From an archaeon (GTDB taxonomy: Archaea; Nanobdellota; Nanobdellia; Woesearchaeales; GW2011-AR9), in assembly GCA_018670085.1 (NCBI GenBank), contig JABHRS010000007.1, positions 1-64,000 on the forward strand: 64,000 nucleotides of DNA, given 5' to 3'. Of the stretch, positions 35,736 through 46,530 are shown in pieces (the first letter of the stretch is position 1; every line of letters starts with the position of its first letter). The notes under the pieces were generated by a model. It did not search any database. It saw only the letters and a program-made list of their open reading frames with translations, and was not told where the DNA came from. A program made the position numbers and the translations under genes.

Positions 35736-36923
35736 ATGAGAAAAATACTGAGTAAATTAATTTTAATAGTAATCATGGTTTCTATTATTTCTGTTAGTGT
35801 CACAGCAATTGGTTTACAAGGTAGTCAACTATTTCTTAAAGGAATGTATGAAAGTGGAGTAACGTATTCTTACACTTATACAGTTAATTTTGCTGGAACT
35901 GATGATCAGTCTTTTGTAGAAGTTACAACTGAAGGAGATTTAGCAGATTACTTACACACATCAGTGACTGAGATTTATCCATTGCAAGGTGATAGTTTGG
36001 AATTTTCTGTTGATTTTATCATGACAGATGATTTACCTGAAGCTGGAAACAGGATGGGAAGGGTTTGTGTGTTAGAAGCTAGTACTGGTAGTGGAGTTAG
36101 TGCTAGAACAAAGTCATGTGCTGTTTTTGAAATGTTTGTTTTACATAATGGAATACATCCTGCTATTTCATTTAGTGCTGTAGAAGGTGGTTCTGAAGTG
36201 GATTTTTCTTTAGAAGTTACAAACCTTGGACAAGAAGATATTAGTTCTAGCTCAGCTATAATTGAGATTTATTCTCCTGATGAAGAGTTAATTGAAACTT
36301 TGAGTATAAATGGAGATGCAATTAGTTCTTCTGATGTGGTCACTTTATCAGCATCTTATAACAGTGTTGGTCTAGTTGCAGGTGATTATTCTGCTAAAGC
36401 ATATGTAGACACTGATGCTGAGTCAACTGAATCCTTAACTAATTTTAAGATTGGAACTGAAGATGTTTCAGTTGTTAGCTTTACGGAAACAGTTGAAGTT
36501 AATGGAATTCAAAAATTTGAGGTACTAGTATCTAATGAATGGGCTGGTTCTCAAGATGTAATGTTAAAATTAAATGTTGGATCTCAAACAGTAGATAGTG
36601 ATGAGAAAACAATTGGTAAATGGAGTGAAGAGAATTTTTTATTTTATTTAGAGACAGATGATTTTGATTATGGTGAACAATCTGCATTTCTGACAATATT
36701 TTTTGCAGATTCTGAACAGCGAGAAGAAGAATTACCAATTACAATTGTTGAAAAATCTACTGACAACTTAGTTGTTCTTGAAAATGATGGTTCTAATAGT
36801 TTGATATTAAATAATCCGTTGTTTTTAATTTTAGGAGTAATTGTAGTAATTTTAGTATTGCTAGGGACGTTTTTTGTGATAAAAAAGAAGTCTGATGCAG
36901 AAGAAAAAGAAGAAATGTTTTAA
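35736..36923 (+). CDS. Type I membrane surface protein
   Basis: The 395-residue protein has a signal peptide (LILIVIMVSIISVSVTAIG), an extracellular part of about 340 residues with beta-sandwich character, and one C-terminal membrane span (LFLILGVIVVILVLLGTFFV) followed by a Lys/Glu tail. Segments such as AISFSAVEGGSEVDFSLEVT and LGQEDISSSSAIIEIYSPD resemble CARDB or DUF11-type repeats found in archaeal envelope proteins. GAGGTGGAAA precedes the ATG. It is encoded in a run with four other envelope proteins and could anchor them. Confidence 0.7.
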   Translation: MRKILSKLILIVIMVSIISVSVTAIGLQGSQLFLKGMYESGVTYSYTYTVNFAGTDDQSFVEVTTEGDLADYLHTSVTEIYPLQGDSLEFSVDFIMTDDLPEAGNRMGRVCVLEASTGSGVSARTKSCAVFEMFVLHNGIHPAISFSAVEGGSEVDFSLEVTNLGQEDISSSSAIIEIYSPDEELIETLSINGDAISSSDVVTLSASYNSVGLVAGDYSAKAYVDTDAESTESLTNFKIGTEDVSVVSFTETVEVNGIQKFEVLVSNEWAGSQDVMLKLNVGSQTVDSDEKTIGKWSEENFLFYLETDDFDYGEQSAFLTIFFADSEQREEELPITIVEKSTDNLVVLENDGSNSLILNNPLFLILGVIVVILVLLGTFFVIKKKSDAEEKEEMF

Positions 36924-36947
36924 TTATTGTTTGGGGGTAGAATTTTG

Positions 36948-37379
36948 ATGAAAGAAAATATAAAATATCTGGTACTTGTTATAATGTTATTGTTGATATC
37001 TGTTGGATTAACAATAACAGCTTATTCAGTAATAGTAATTAAAGATGTGATTTATTTAGATACTTTTGTGAATGTAGAAGATGTCGTTGGTTTTAATATT
37101 GAAACTGATAAATTAAATTTTGGTACAATGCCAGCACATAATTTATCATCAGGAGATAGAAAAACAGTTTTCCATAACCCTTATGATCATTCAGTTAAAT
37201 TAACTGATAAATCCTATGGAGAAATGGAAGGTTGGGTTACAATGAATAACCCAGATAGAATATTCTTGCCTGGCGAAACAGATTATATTTATTTTACAAT
37301 TCGTTTGAATGATGAAATTGAAGAGAATAGAAATTATACTGGGTATACTAAGGTATTTGTAAGAAGAGTATTTTCATAG
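36948..37379 (+). CDS. Small membrane-anchored surface protein
   Basis: The ORF begins at a TTG or other codon at 36927, but the ATG at 36948 (MKENIKYLVLVIML) fits a signal/anchor start. GGGGGTAG lies about 12 bases before it. The 143-residue protein has one N-terminal hydrophobic helix and an extracellular beta-rich domain (FNIETDKLNFGTMPAHNLSS, YIYFTIRLNDEIEENRN). The middle (GDRKTVFHNPYDHSVKLTDK) resembles abnormal-spindle/DUF1573-like immunoglobulin folds that begin with a D-F-G segment, by pattern only. It closes the envelope gene run. Confidence 0.6.
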   Translation: MKENIKYLVLVIMLLLISVGLTITAYSVIVIKDVIYLDTFVNVEDVVGFNIETDKLNFGTMPAHNLSSGDRKTVFHNPYDHSVKLTDKSYGEMEGWVTMNNPDRIFLPGETDYIYFTIRLNDEIEENRNYTGYTKVFVRRVFS

Positions 37380-37478
37380 AATTTATTGATCTTTTTTAAT
37401 TTTTTTAATTTAAATTTTTTTTTTTTTCTCTGTTTAATTTGTTATCTTCTGTTGTCATATTTTGCAATAATTGGATAT

Positions 37479-37955
37479 TTAAATTAAATTCCAAATTTTA
37501 TCTCCAATAAAATGAACATTCTTTAGAGATTTACCAGTTTGCTTTGATTGCATTTCTTGCGTATCTAAAAGAGCTTTACCTAAACAAATAGCTGTGCCAT
37601 GGGTTTCATCAACTATTGCAACAATCTGATCTTTAGTTATATCTTGGTCTATTTTTTTGATACCTGGACGCATAATATCAGCACCACCCGCTACAAATTT
37701 AATTGCACCCATATCAACTGTTACTTTTTTTAGTAGATTTGGATATTTTTGTAAAAATTTTAATGTTGGGATTAATTTTTCAGAGTAGTAGAAAAAAGCG
37801 ATCTGATTGTTTATTTTGATGATTTTAACCTGTTGATCTTTATCTTCACAAACAATAATTGAATCTTTTTTGGAGATAGAAATCTGCTCTTCACTGTAGC
37901 CTGCAGCTTGAAGTTCTTGTTTAAACTGTTTGGATTTAATCCTTGTTTGTTTCAT
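37479..37955 (-). CDS. PUA-domain RNA-binding protein (MCT-1-like)
   Basis: The 158-residue protein pairs an N-terminal alpha/beta domain (KQFKQELQAAGYSEEQISIS, then KIIKINNQIAFFYYSEKLIP) with a C-terminal PUA domain: VTVDMGAIKFVAGGADIMRP, then DQIVAIVDETHGTAICLG and IGDKIWNL. This two-domain order matches the archaeal relatives of MCT-1/Tma20, which bind RNA and the small ribosomal subunit. It follows gyrB by 20 bases on the same strand and may be co-transcribed. Confidence 0.8.
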   Translation of the reverse strand: MKQTRIKSKQFKQELQAAGYSEEQISISKKDSIIVCEDKDQQVKIIKINNQIAFFYYSEKLIPTLKFLQKYPNLLKKVTVDMGAIKFVAGGADIMRPGIKKIDQDITKDQIVAIVDETHGTAICLGKALLDTQEMQSKQTGKSLKNVHFIGDKIWNLI

Positions 37956-37975
37956 AGTAACGATTAAGGTAATGA

Positions 37976-40162
<2,187 letters not shown>

Positions 40163-40249
40163 TTATCGTCGATAAATCACTTTTATTTGTAGAATTTAGG
40201 GCTTTATAAAGATGTTGTTTTTGTAGACCAAATATTGTTAATTTTATCA

Positions 40250-40786
40250 CTAATTATCGTACTCAAATATTCCAAAAGTCAAACCATCATAAACTGTGAT
40301 CTCATCTTCTTTAGTGAACCTGAATCCATCGAATAGTTTTAATGAATCTTTGTTTTTGTGAGGTGAGAGAGCTGCTGCTGCAATAATGGTGTTTTTCTTT
40401 GTATCATCTAAAAATGAAAGCATGAGCATTCTGCCATATTGTTTACCTTGTTGTTCTTTACTAACTACTAAAATGTCTGTGTAAACAAAATCATACTGGA
40501 TATTTTTTAATAAGTGTTGAACAATTTTGTCGCTGTTGAATTCTTTGTTTGAGAGAAATTTTTTGTGATAGCCAATCATAACTCCAATAAGTTTACCTGC
40601 TTTTGATCCTTGGTCTTCTGTTGCTTCACCTTCAAGAACACTGATGTAGCCATCTTTACTTTCAATTGTTTTTTTGATCAGATTAGGATCTTCTCTGTTT
40701 TTGTGATTTTTATTCTCAGAATTATTTTGTTGAATCAGAGAAATAATTGCATCAATATCATCAACTGTAGCACCACGCATCTTCAT
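40250..40786 (-). CDS. GNAT-family N-acetyltransferase
   Basis: The 178-residue protein begins KMRGATVDDIDAIISLIQQN, and its central strands include LIGVMIGYHKKFL. The acetyl-CoA-binding motif A is VYTDILVVSKEQQGKQYGRM (Q/R-x-x-G-x-G/A variant), followed by AAAALSPHKNKDSLKLFDGF. The ATG at 40786 is chosen over 40798 because GGTGA lies 5 bases before it. Acceptor unknown; ribosomal-protein or general acetyltransferases look alike at this level. Confidence 0.75.
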   Translation of the reverse strand: MKMRGATVDDIDAIISLIQQNNSENKNHKNREDPNLIKKTIESKDGYISVLEGEATEDQGSKAGKLIGVMIGYHKKFLSNKEFNSDKIVQHLLKNIQYDFVYTDILVVSKEQQGKQYGRMLMLSFLDDTKKNTIIAAAALSPHKNKDSLKLFDGFRFTKEDEITVYDGLTFGIFEYDN

Positions 40787-40870
40787 AATGTTCACCATTA
40801 ATTTTTTTTTTTTAATTGATGTATTCTATAAATGTTAAAATATTTAAATAGATTTGGTTTTTGAAGTACT

Positions 40871-41007
40871 ATGGATATCGCAGTTGTATTAAAAATCGTA
40901 AAAAATCAGGGGCAGTTGGTTTATTTACAAAGTGGCGAGTAGATCGAAAGGAATATGTAAAGCAAGCTTTAATCATGGTATTAATTGGCGTTGAGAATAA
41001 CTATTAA
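40871..41007 (+). pseudogene. Frameshifted C-terminal remnant of a YjjX/DUF84-type inosine/xanthosine triphosphatase
   Basis: From the ATG at 40871 one frame reads MDIAVVLKIVKNQGQ. Close by, another frame reads KKSGAVGLFTKWRVDRKEYV and continues KQALIMVLIG to a TAA at 41005-41007. The second segment matches the last 30 residues of YjjX/DUF84 proteins (G-A-[VI]-G-x-[LF]-T-x-G/W-x3-R-x-E-x3-x-A-[LI]). The first segment fits the D-x-V helix just before it. The two are in different frames, and the N-terminal 130 residues are absent, so the gene has decayed. It lies in an otherwise empty 300-base gap. Confidence 0.5.
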
Positions 41008-41096
41008 ATTTCCTTGTAGTTTTTTTTACACTTATTGTATTTGAGTAAACATATCTTTAAAAGCTCAAATTTGAAATTATTCTTTGGTGATTTATA

Positions 41097-41567
41097 ATGA
41101 ATATAGGAGATAGGTTAAGAACAATTAGTAAATATTTAGCAGCAAATGCTGATGAACTTGCAGGAACAATGTCAAATGAAGGATATTTTTCAGTTAAACC
41201 GGCAGAAACTGGAAATGGACGTTCAGGCAATTATTTAATTCATGGAAATCCAGTTGCTATTCTTGAACATCTAATTGATCAAAGGAGTTTTTTCGGAGCT
41301 TATGTCACAGAAAGTCCTGATTTTGTATCAAATTGTAACAATGCAAACATATCTAAATTAGATCCTTCAGGACCTTTGAAATTTAGTGGAGACTATAAAG
41401 TAATGTTAAATGATTCCAATGAATTGGTTTTAGATGTTCCAAGAATTAAACTGCTAGAACCAACTGCTAGTATGTACACAACTGAAGAAAATTTTGTTCA
41501 GAATGCAAGAATGTCTGGAGTAGTAGGTGACTTGGCAGCAATTGCAAAAAAATTGTATCAGAGATAA
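41097..41567 (+). CDS. Hypothetical protein, 156 residues
   Basis: The soluble protein begins MNIGDRLRTISKYLAANADE, has a Gly/Ser-rich middle (FSVKPAETGNGRSGNYLIHG) and a helical end (GVVGDLAAIAKKLYQR). No membrane span or signal peptide. The ATG is closely preceded by TTTATA of the upstream gap (GGTGATTTATAATG), where GGTGA is also a ribosome binding site. It is convergent with kae1. No family recognised. Confidence 0.55.
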   Translation: MNIGDRLRTISKYLAANADELAGTMSNEGYFSVKPAETGNGRSGNYLIHGNPVAILEHLIDQRSFFGAYVTESPDFVSNCNNANISKLDPSGPLKFSGDYKVMLNDSNELVLDVPRIKLLEPTASMYTTEENFVQNARMSGVVGDLAAIAKKLYQR

Positions 41568-41632
41568 TTGTAGTTTTTTTAATTTTTTTTTAATTTTAAT
41601 TTTATAACATTCATGTAAGATCACATTGTTAA

Positions 41633-42712
41633 TCACACTTCATCAGTACGCCACTTACAATTAACTTCCATCTCTGGATGATTGTCTTTTCTTAAGAAAC
41701 CTTCCCAGGCAATCATTGCACCTTGATCACCAGCTAAATCTATTGGGACATTGTAAAAAGTTGCATTTCGTTCTTTGCACATTGTGTTTAACATTTCACA
41801 AAATCTTTTATTTGCTCCAACACCACCAACTAAAATTAGTTCGTTTTTATTGCATCCAGCCATCGCACGTTCAGCAATTTCAGTCGCTGCTGCAAATGCA
41901 GTTTCTTGAAGTGAGTAACAAATATCTTCCTTTCTAATATGTTCTTGTTTTCGCCATAATTTTTGATTGGAAGGAACTGTTTTGTCATCAAATTTTTTAT
42001 CAAAGATGATCATTTTATTTGGATATAATTTTCCCCATTCTGGTTTTCTCTCCCATAATTGTTGGCATTTTGTTAGAAGTCCTGAAAAACTAATATCCAT
42101 TCCTTTCACTGAATATGGAAGTTCAATAAATTCTCCTCCTTTAGCTAACTTTTCAATGCCAGGACCTGCAGGAAAACCTAAACCTAAGATTCGACCAAGT
42201 TTGTCAAGCATGTTTCCCATTCCATTATCTAAAGTTTCCCCAAGAATTCGATATTTGTTATCTTCTTGAACAATAACTTGAGTGTTAACGCCAGAAACAT
42301 AAAGGTAACAAGGATCTTTGGCATTGTTAATAATTTTTCCAATGCTTAAATGAGCTGCACAGTGATTAACAGGAATTAATGGTTTCTGATGTTCTTCTGC
42401 TAAGGCTTTAGCATATTTTTGCCCTACCCAGAGAATTGGATCAATTCCAGGCCCTGCACTGTAGGAAATAGCATCTATTTGCTTCCATGTGACCTTTGCA
42501 GCCGATAGAGCGTCATTTAAGACCTGTTCTTTGCATTCATGATGGTGAGCTACAATCTCTTCAGGAACCATCCCATGTTCTTTGTTACTGTATCTATCAT
42601 AAACATTAGCTAGAACTTCACAGTTATCATTTGAAGCACTTACAACCCCAACACCAAAAGTGTGTGCTGTAGATTCTATCCCAAGGATTATCATTGAATT
42701 AGTTGTAGTCAT
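41633..42712 (-). CDS. kae1: tRNA threonylcarbamoyladenosine synthesis protein Kae1 (KEOPS subunit)
   Basis: Kae1 is the catalytic subunit of KEOPS, which forms t6A at position 37 of ANN-decoding tRNAs. The protein has ILGIESTAHTFGVGVVSAS, GMVPEEIVAHHHE, the metal motif HCAAHLSIG (H-x3-H), LYVSGVNTQVIV, LDKLGRILGLGFPAGPGIEK and GGVGANKRFCEML. It is not fused to the Bud32 kinase, and no other KEOPS genes are nearby. TTTTTTAAAG at about 42735-42743 sits at leaderless distance from the ATG at 42712. Confidence 0.95.
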   Translation of the reverse strand: MTTTNSMIILGIESTAHTFGVGVVSASNDNCEVLANVYDRYSNKEHGMVPEEIVAHHHECKEQVLNDALSAAKVTWKQIDAISYSAGPGIDPILWVGQKYAKALAEEHQKPLIPVNHCAAHLSIGKIINNAKDPCYLYVSGVNTQVIVQEDNKYRILGETLDNGMGNMLDKLGRILGLGFPAGPGIEKLAKGGEFIELPYSVKGMDISFSGLLTKCQQLWERKPEWGKLYPNKMIIFDKKFDDKTVPSNQKLWRKQEHIRKEDICYSLQETAFAAATEIAERAMAGCNKNELILVGGVGANKRFCEMLNTMCKERNATFYNVPIDLAGDQGAMIAWEGFLRKDNHPEMEVNCKWRTDEV

Positions 42713-42762
42713 TGTTGCTGTGTAGATTACTGTGCTTTAAAAAATTATTGAGAAAGAAAGTG

Positions 42763-43185
42763 TTAATTACATTGATATTGATTTTCTGCTTCTTGGAATA
42801 TCTCATTGATTGCTTTTGGTGCTTCTCCAACTCGTTCCCAGATTGTTGGATGAAGAGTTCCTGAGGTCCAATAATCAGCTACTAGAGATTGCAGTTCGAG
42901 AAATGCTCCATATAGATCATTTACTGTTTTTTCTTGCGCAGTTGTTACTTCGTTTCCTGATTTATTGAAGTTTGTCCATTTGAGATTCCAGTTATCACCT
43001 TCACTGTAGATATGAATTTTTATAAATGGGTCTTCATAAAAAATTCCTGATGCTGATTGCTCGACATAAGGATGGATAGACCAGCGCTCATCTGGGGTGT
43101 CCTGTATTCTTGCTTCTAATTGAGTTTCTGATCTAGAAAATGCGTTTATTACTTGATCTTTGATGCTTTTTTTTTTGGGAGACAT
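42763..43185 (-). CDS. Hypothetical protein, 140 residues
   Basis: The soluble protein begins MSPKKKSIKDQVINAFSRSE, has a strand-rich middle (FIKIHIYSEGDNWNLKWTNF) and a helical C-terminal half with several Trp (LVADYWTSGTLHPTIWERVG). It sits in the place where EF-2 follows uS7 in the classical archaeal str operon. No ribosomal or GTPase motif is present. It starts 41 bases after the uS7 stop on the same strand. No family recognised. Confidence 0.5.
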   Translation of the reverse strand: MSPKKKSIKDQVINAFSRSETQLEARIQDTPDERWSIHPYVEQSASGIFYEDPFIKIHIYSEGDNWNLKWTNFNKSGNEVTTAQEKTVNDLYGAFLELQSLVADYWTSGTLHPTIWERVGEAPKAINEIFQEAENQYQCN

Positions 43186-43226
43186 GTTAAAATTTTAATT
43201 AAAAATAAGAAAAATAAAGAAAAAGT

Positions 43227-43829
43227 TTATTTTGAACTTGCTGCTTGACGTTCTAAATCTCGCTTCTTTGCGATACTTACACTTCGAACATTGTTGTCAA
43301 AAGCCATCATAATTTCGTCAGCTAAAGCAGCTGCAATTGAAACTTTTTTGTTAAAAGACTTCTGATAAGCACCTTGGGTCATATGACGTAAAGCTAAATC
43401 TACACGACGCTGTGGAGCTACTTCAACTGCTTTTGGATATCTTGCTCCACCATATTCAATTGCGATAACTTCTTCACGAGGAGCCGCATTCTCAACAGCT
43501 TTAACTAAAACTGAGATGGGATTGATATTTTTTTTAGCTTCAATGGTCTCAAGAGCTTTTTCAACAATTCTTAAAACTGAGTTCTTTTTTCCAGTGTTGT
43601 GGCCGGAACTCATTAAGTGCTTTTTACTTTTATGTCCAGAACACATTAACTTCGCAGCTAACCTTTCAACAATAGAAGTATTAGACTTGTGAAACCTGTT
43701 TCCAGCATATCTCGCACCTGTTTTTGGCATAAGCCTTGGACTAGTTGTGATATACTTCACAAGCCCAGGGTCAGCTACAATTGCTGTTTTTGTGTCCCAT
43801 CGATTGAAAAATTTAATTTCGCTTTCCAT
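43227..43829 (-). CDS. rps7: Ribosomal protein uS7
   Basis: The 200-residue protein matches archaeal uS7: GLVKYITTSPRLMPKTGARY, KLMCSGHKSKKHLMSSGHNT, KKNINPISVLVKAVENAAPR and the mRNA-cleft segment RRVDLALRHMTQGAYQKSF. The C-terminal helix SIAKKRDLERQAASSK fits. It organises the 30S head. AGGAAG precedes the ATG. It follows uS12 by 34 bases in the transcription/translation cluster. Confidence 0.97.
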   Translation of the reverse strand: MESEIKFFNRWDTKTAIVADPGLVKYITTSPRLMPKTGARYAGNRFHKSNTSIVERLAAKLMCSGHKSKKHLMSSGHNTGKKNSVLRIVEKALETIEAKKNINPISVLVKAVENAAPREEVIAIEYGGARYPKAVEVAPQRRVDLALRHMTQGAYQKSFNKKVSIAAALADEIMMAFDNNVRSVSIAKKRDLERQAASSK

Positions 43830-43863
43830 TTTTTCTTCCTATTATTGTTTAATTTTGATATCT

Positions 43864-44286
43864 CTATCTTCTAGCCTTTTCTAATTTACCGCCAAGTAAA
43901 GCAGGTAGACTTTGATCATTAACTTTGAGTACTTGCCATCTAACTCCAGGAATATCTCCTTTAGCACGGCCCATTTTTCCACCAATACATTCAATCACAA
44001 CTTCGTCGTGTTCGTTAATTAGTTTCTGAGCACCGTCACCTGGCATGAAAGCTGTTACTTGCTTTCCATTCTTTACAAGTTGGACTCTAGCACACTTTCG
44101 CATAGCTGAATTAGGTTGTTTAGCTTCAATTTGAACTTTCTCTAACACAATTCCTTTAGCTTGAGATGATCCTGCTAATGGGTCATGTTTTTTCTTTAAA
44201 TGAGCTGTTTTCTTAACCGGTTTTGATGCATTTCGGCGTTTTTGCAATTTATTTGCTGCTCTTAGTCCACGTGTTTTTTTTGCCAT
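43864..44286 (-). CDS. rps12: Ribosomal protein uS12
   Basis: The 140-residue protein has the archaeal uS12 pattern: [80 protein letters not shown] and [24 protein letters not shown] is the decoding-centre loop. GGAAAC precedes the ATG. It lies between nusA and rps7, in the usual archaeal order rpoA2-rpl30e-nusA-rps12-rps7. Confidence 0.97.
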   Translation of the reverse strand: MAKKTRGLRAANKLQKRRNASKPVKKTAHLKKKHDPLAGSSQAKGIVLEKVQIEAKQPNSAMRKCARVQLVKNGKQVTAFMPGDGAQKLINEHDEVVIECIGGKMGRAKGDIPGVRWQVLKVNDQSLPALLGGKLEKARR

Positions 44287-44347
44287 TTGAGTTTCCTGTA
44301 TATTGTTATTTTTTGTTTTTTTTAGTAATTATTATTGTTTTCTGTGT

Positions 44348-44782
44348 TTATTGAATTTCCAGTGTTTTTTGAAAAAACCTTTCAATTATACTATTTAATT
44401 GTCTTAGTTTGCTCCCGCCAGGGCCTATTAATAAACTTTTTGTTTTTTTAGAAGAATCTGAGACTTTAACGCCCTTTTCAAACACTGAAATGGTCTCAAC
44501 TTGAAGAGGAGAAATCAGATTTTTAATGAAAATTTTTATATTTGGATGGAATTCAACTATCTTAATTCGTAGGTTCTGGTGTTGAGAATTTTTACTTGAA
44601 AGAGTGGATTGAAGTTTTTTGATGTTTTCAGCACCTTTTCCAATAGCTTTTCCTGCTTTACCCATAGGTACAATGAAAATCCACTCTGTGGAACTTTGTT
44701 GAAGCCCTTTGCATCGAACTTTACAAATACGTTCAAACAACTGCTCGTAAGCTAAAGAATCTAAATCTATTTTTATTCGCAT
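44348..44782 (-). CDS. nusA: NusA-like transcription factor (two KH domains)
   Basis: The 144-residue archaeal NusA consists mainly of KH1 (FIVPMGKAGKAIGKGAENIK with the GKAIGKG loop) and KH2 (SLLIGPGGSKLRQLNSIIER with IGPGGSK). It lacks the S1 and N-terminal domains of bacterial NusA, as expected in archaea. It binds RNA during elongation and termination. The position between rpl30e and rps12 is the conserved archaeal place. About 190 AT-rich bases (44783-44972) separate it from rpl30e. Confidence 0.93.
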   Translation of the reverse strand: MRIKIDLDSLAYEQLFERICKVRCKGLQQSSTEWIFIVPMGKAGKAIGKGAENIKKLQSTLSSKNSQHQNLRIKIVEFHPNIKIFIKNLISPLQVETISVFEKGVKVSDSSKKTKSLLIGPGGSKLRQLNSIIERFFQKTLEIQ

Positions 44783-44972
44783 TGTTAATCTTTTGTTATT
44801 GTTTACTCATCTATTATATAAATTTTTAGAGAATTATGTTTTTTTTTTAATTTTCTTATGTTTTTTTTATTTTAATTTAAAAATTATATAAAAATAGTAA
44901 AACCTCTTTTGTTTTTTTAATTTTTGTTTATCTCTATAAATGAAAATGATGAATTAAATTATCATAAACTAA

Positions 44973-45257
44973 TTATGCAGTAACACCAATTATTGCAATA
45001 AAAAAGTTCTTTTTACAAATAATTCCAAGTTCTTCATTGTCTTGTTCAAGGACTTCTACTTCTACATCGCGTAACTTTGCATAATATTTAGCGTCAGAAA
45101 GTAGTTCTGCAGGTGCATTTTTTGCAACTAATATTTTGTTAATGGATCCATCTTTTAGACCACTAAGTACTTTGTTTTTCCCGATAATTGCATTTCCTGC
45201 TGCAATTAATTCTTTGATTTGTTGAATTTGTTTGACTGCGTCTTGTTTTGTTGCCAT
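44973..45257 (-). CDS. rpl30e: Ribosomal protein eL30
   Basis: The 94-residue protein fits eL30: AVKQIQQIKELIAAGNAIIG, LKDGSINKILVAKNAPAELL, DAKYYAKLRDVEVEVLEQDN and the closing NEELGIICKKNFFIAIIGV. It belongs to the L7Ae/L30e kink-turn-binding fold. GGAGATTAAAC precedes the ATG. It lies directly downstream of rpoA2, as in other archaea. Confidence 0.95.
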   Translation of the reverse strand: MATKQDAVKQIQQIKELIAAGNAIIGKNKVLSGLKDGSINKILVAKNAPAELLSDAKYYAKLRDVEVEVLEQDNEELGIICKKNFFIAIIGVTA

Positions 45258-45337
45258 GTTTAATCTCCTTTCTTTAACTTTTAATGTTATTTTTAAGTGT
45301 TTGTGTGACTTTTGTTATTTTGAAGGTTGTACGAACC

Positions 45338-46489
45338 CTATTTCATTTTGGTAATTAAACTTGGAAGCCCAGTTCCAAGAGGTACAGGTTGGTTAATCAT
45401 TACATTTTCAACAACTGATTGCAAACGATCAATTTCTCCTGACATTGCTGCTGTAAAAATATGTTTTACCGGTGTCTCGAAACTTGCTCTAGCTAAAACT
45501 GAAGATTTGTCTTTAACTACTCCAAACCTGGTGATTCCTTTTAACTGTCCACTAGCACACATAATGTCTGCTACAAGCATGATATGACGAATGTCAATGT
45601 TTAACCCTTGTGCTTCAATTACCTTAACGGTTTCTTCAATCACAGCGGATCTAGCTGCTTCAATTCCAAGCACAGCTTCGATTTCATACAAATCATTACT
45701 GGTTGTTTTCATTGAATCAACATCATCCATTGCAAGGATTTCCTTTAAGTTAGATCCAGAGGTTAAAATAACGTATTCGCCATTTCTTTCTACAGGAAGA
45801 ACTTGTTTAACTCCTTTCATTCCATGAATTTTGATCTTCTTGAGTTTAACTTTAATATTATGTAATTCTTTCAAATTTTCAGACTTACTAGATTTCATAC
45901 TTAATTCAATCTTATCTGTTTCTTCTCCTTGAACAACTGAAAATGTTTTTAATTTTGTTTTCAAAATCTTTGCGATTTCTTTTGTATCAAGACTATAATC
46001 AGCAGCTGCGTTAGGATCAATTTCAATAATTACTTTTTGATCTAAAATATCAATTGTAACATCCTTTAGAACTTCTGGAAGCAGAGTCTCTTTGATGAAT
46101 TTTGCAAATTGTTTAATCTGTTCTAAAGAGGATTTTCCCTCTTTTAGATAAACTTCCATCATTGGTGTTTTAATGGTTTTACGAGCATCAAAGATTTCAA
46201 TTAAACGTGGAAGACCAACTGTTACATTCATCTCAGCAACTCCTGCGAAATGAAATGTGTTTAAGGTCATCTGAGTACCTGGTTCTCCAATACTTTCAGC
46301 ACTAACTAAACCAACACATTCACCAGGACTTACAGTAGCTACAACTGCAGATGCCACTAGAGTATCCATGATTTGAGTTGCTTGTTTTTTTGTTACAGAG
46401 TCAGGAATTTCTTGAGTAGCTTTTTCAATTAAGAAAGGGCTAAGTTTATCTGCATAACTTTGAATGATTGATTCAATTTCTTTTTTCAT
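45338..46489 (-). CDS. rpoA2: RNA polymerase subunit A''
   Basis: The 383-residue C-terminal part of the largest subunit has VGLVSAESIGEPGTQMTLNT (trigger-loop region) and FHFAGVAEMNVTVGLPRLIE. It ends with DIRHIMLVADIMCASGQLKG, ASFETPVKHIF and GTGLPSLITK. The ATG at 46489 is preferred over 46501 because GGTGA lies 5 bases upstream. It follows rpoA1 by about 40 bases, the standard archaeal split. Confidence 0.97.
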   Translation of the reverse strand: MKKEIESIIQSYADKLSPFLIEKATQEIPDSVTKKQATQIMDTLVASAVVATVSPGECVGLVSAESIGEPGTQMTLNTFHFAGVAEMNVTVGLPRLIEIFDARKTIKTPMMEVYLKEGKSSLEQIKQFAKFIKETLLPEVLKDVTIDILDQKVIIEIDPNAAADYSLDTKEIAKILKTKLKTFSVVQGEETDKIELSMKSSKSENLKELHNIKVKLKKIKIHGMKGVKQVLPVERNGEYVILTSGSNLKEILAMDDVDSMKTTSNDLYEIEAVLGIEAARSAVIEETVKVIEAQGLNIDIRHIMLVADIMCASGQLKGITRFGVVKDKSSVLARASFETPVKHIFTAAMSGEIDRLQSVVENVMINQPVPLGTGLPSLITKMK

Positions 46490-46530
46490 AGTCTTCACCA
46501 ATGTTTAATATTTTAATTCATTAATTGTTA

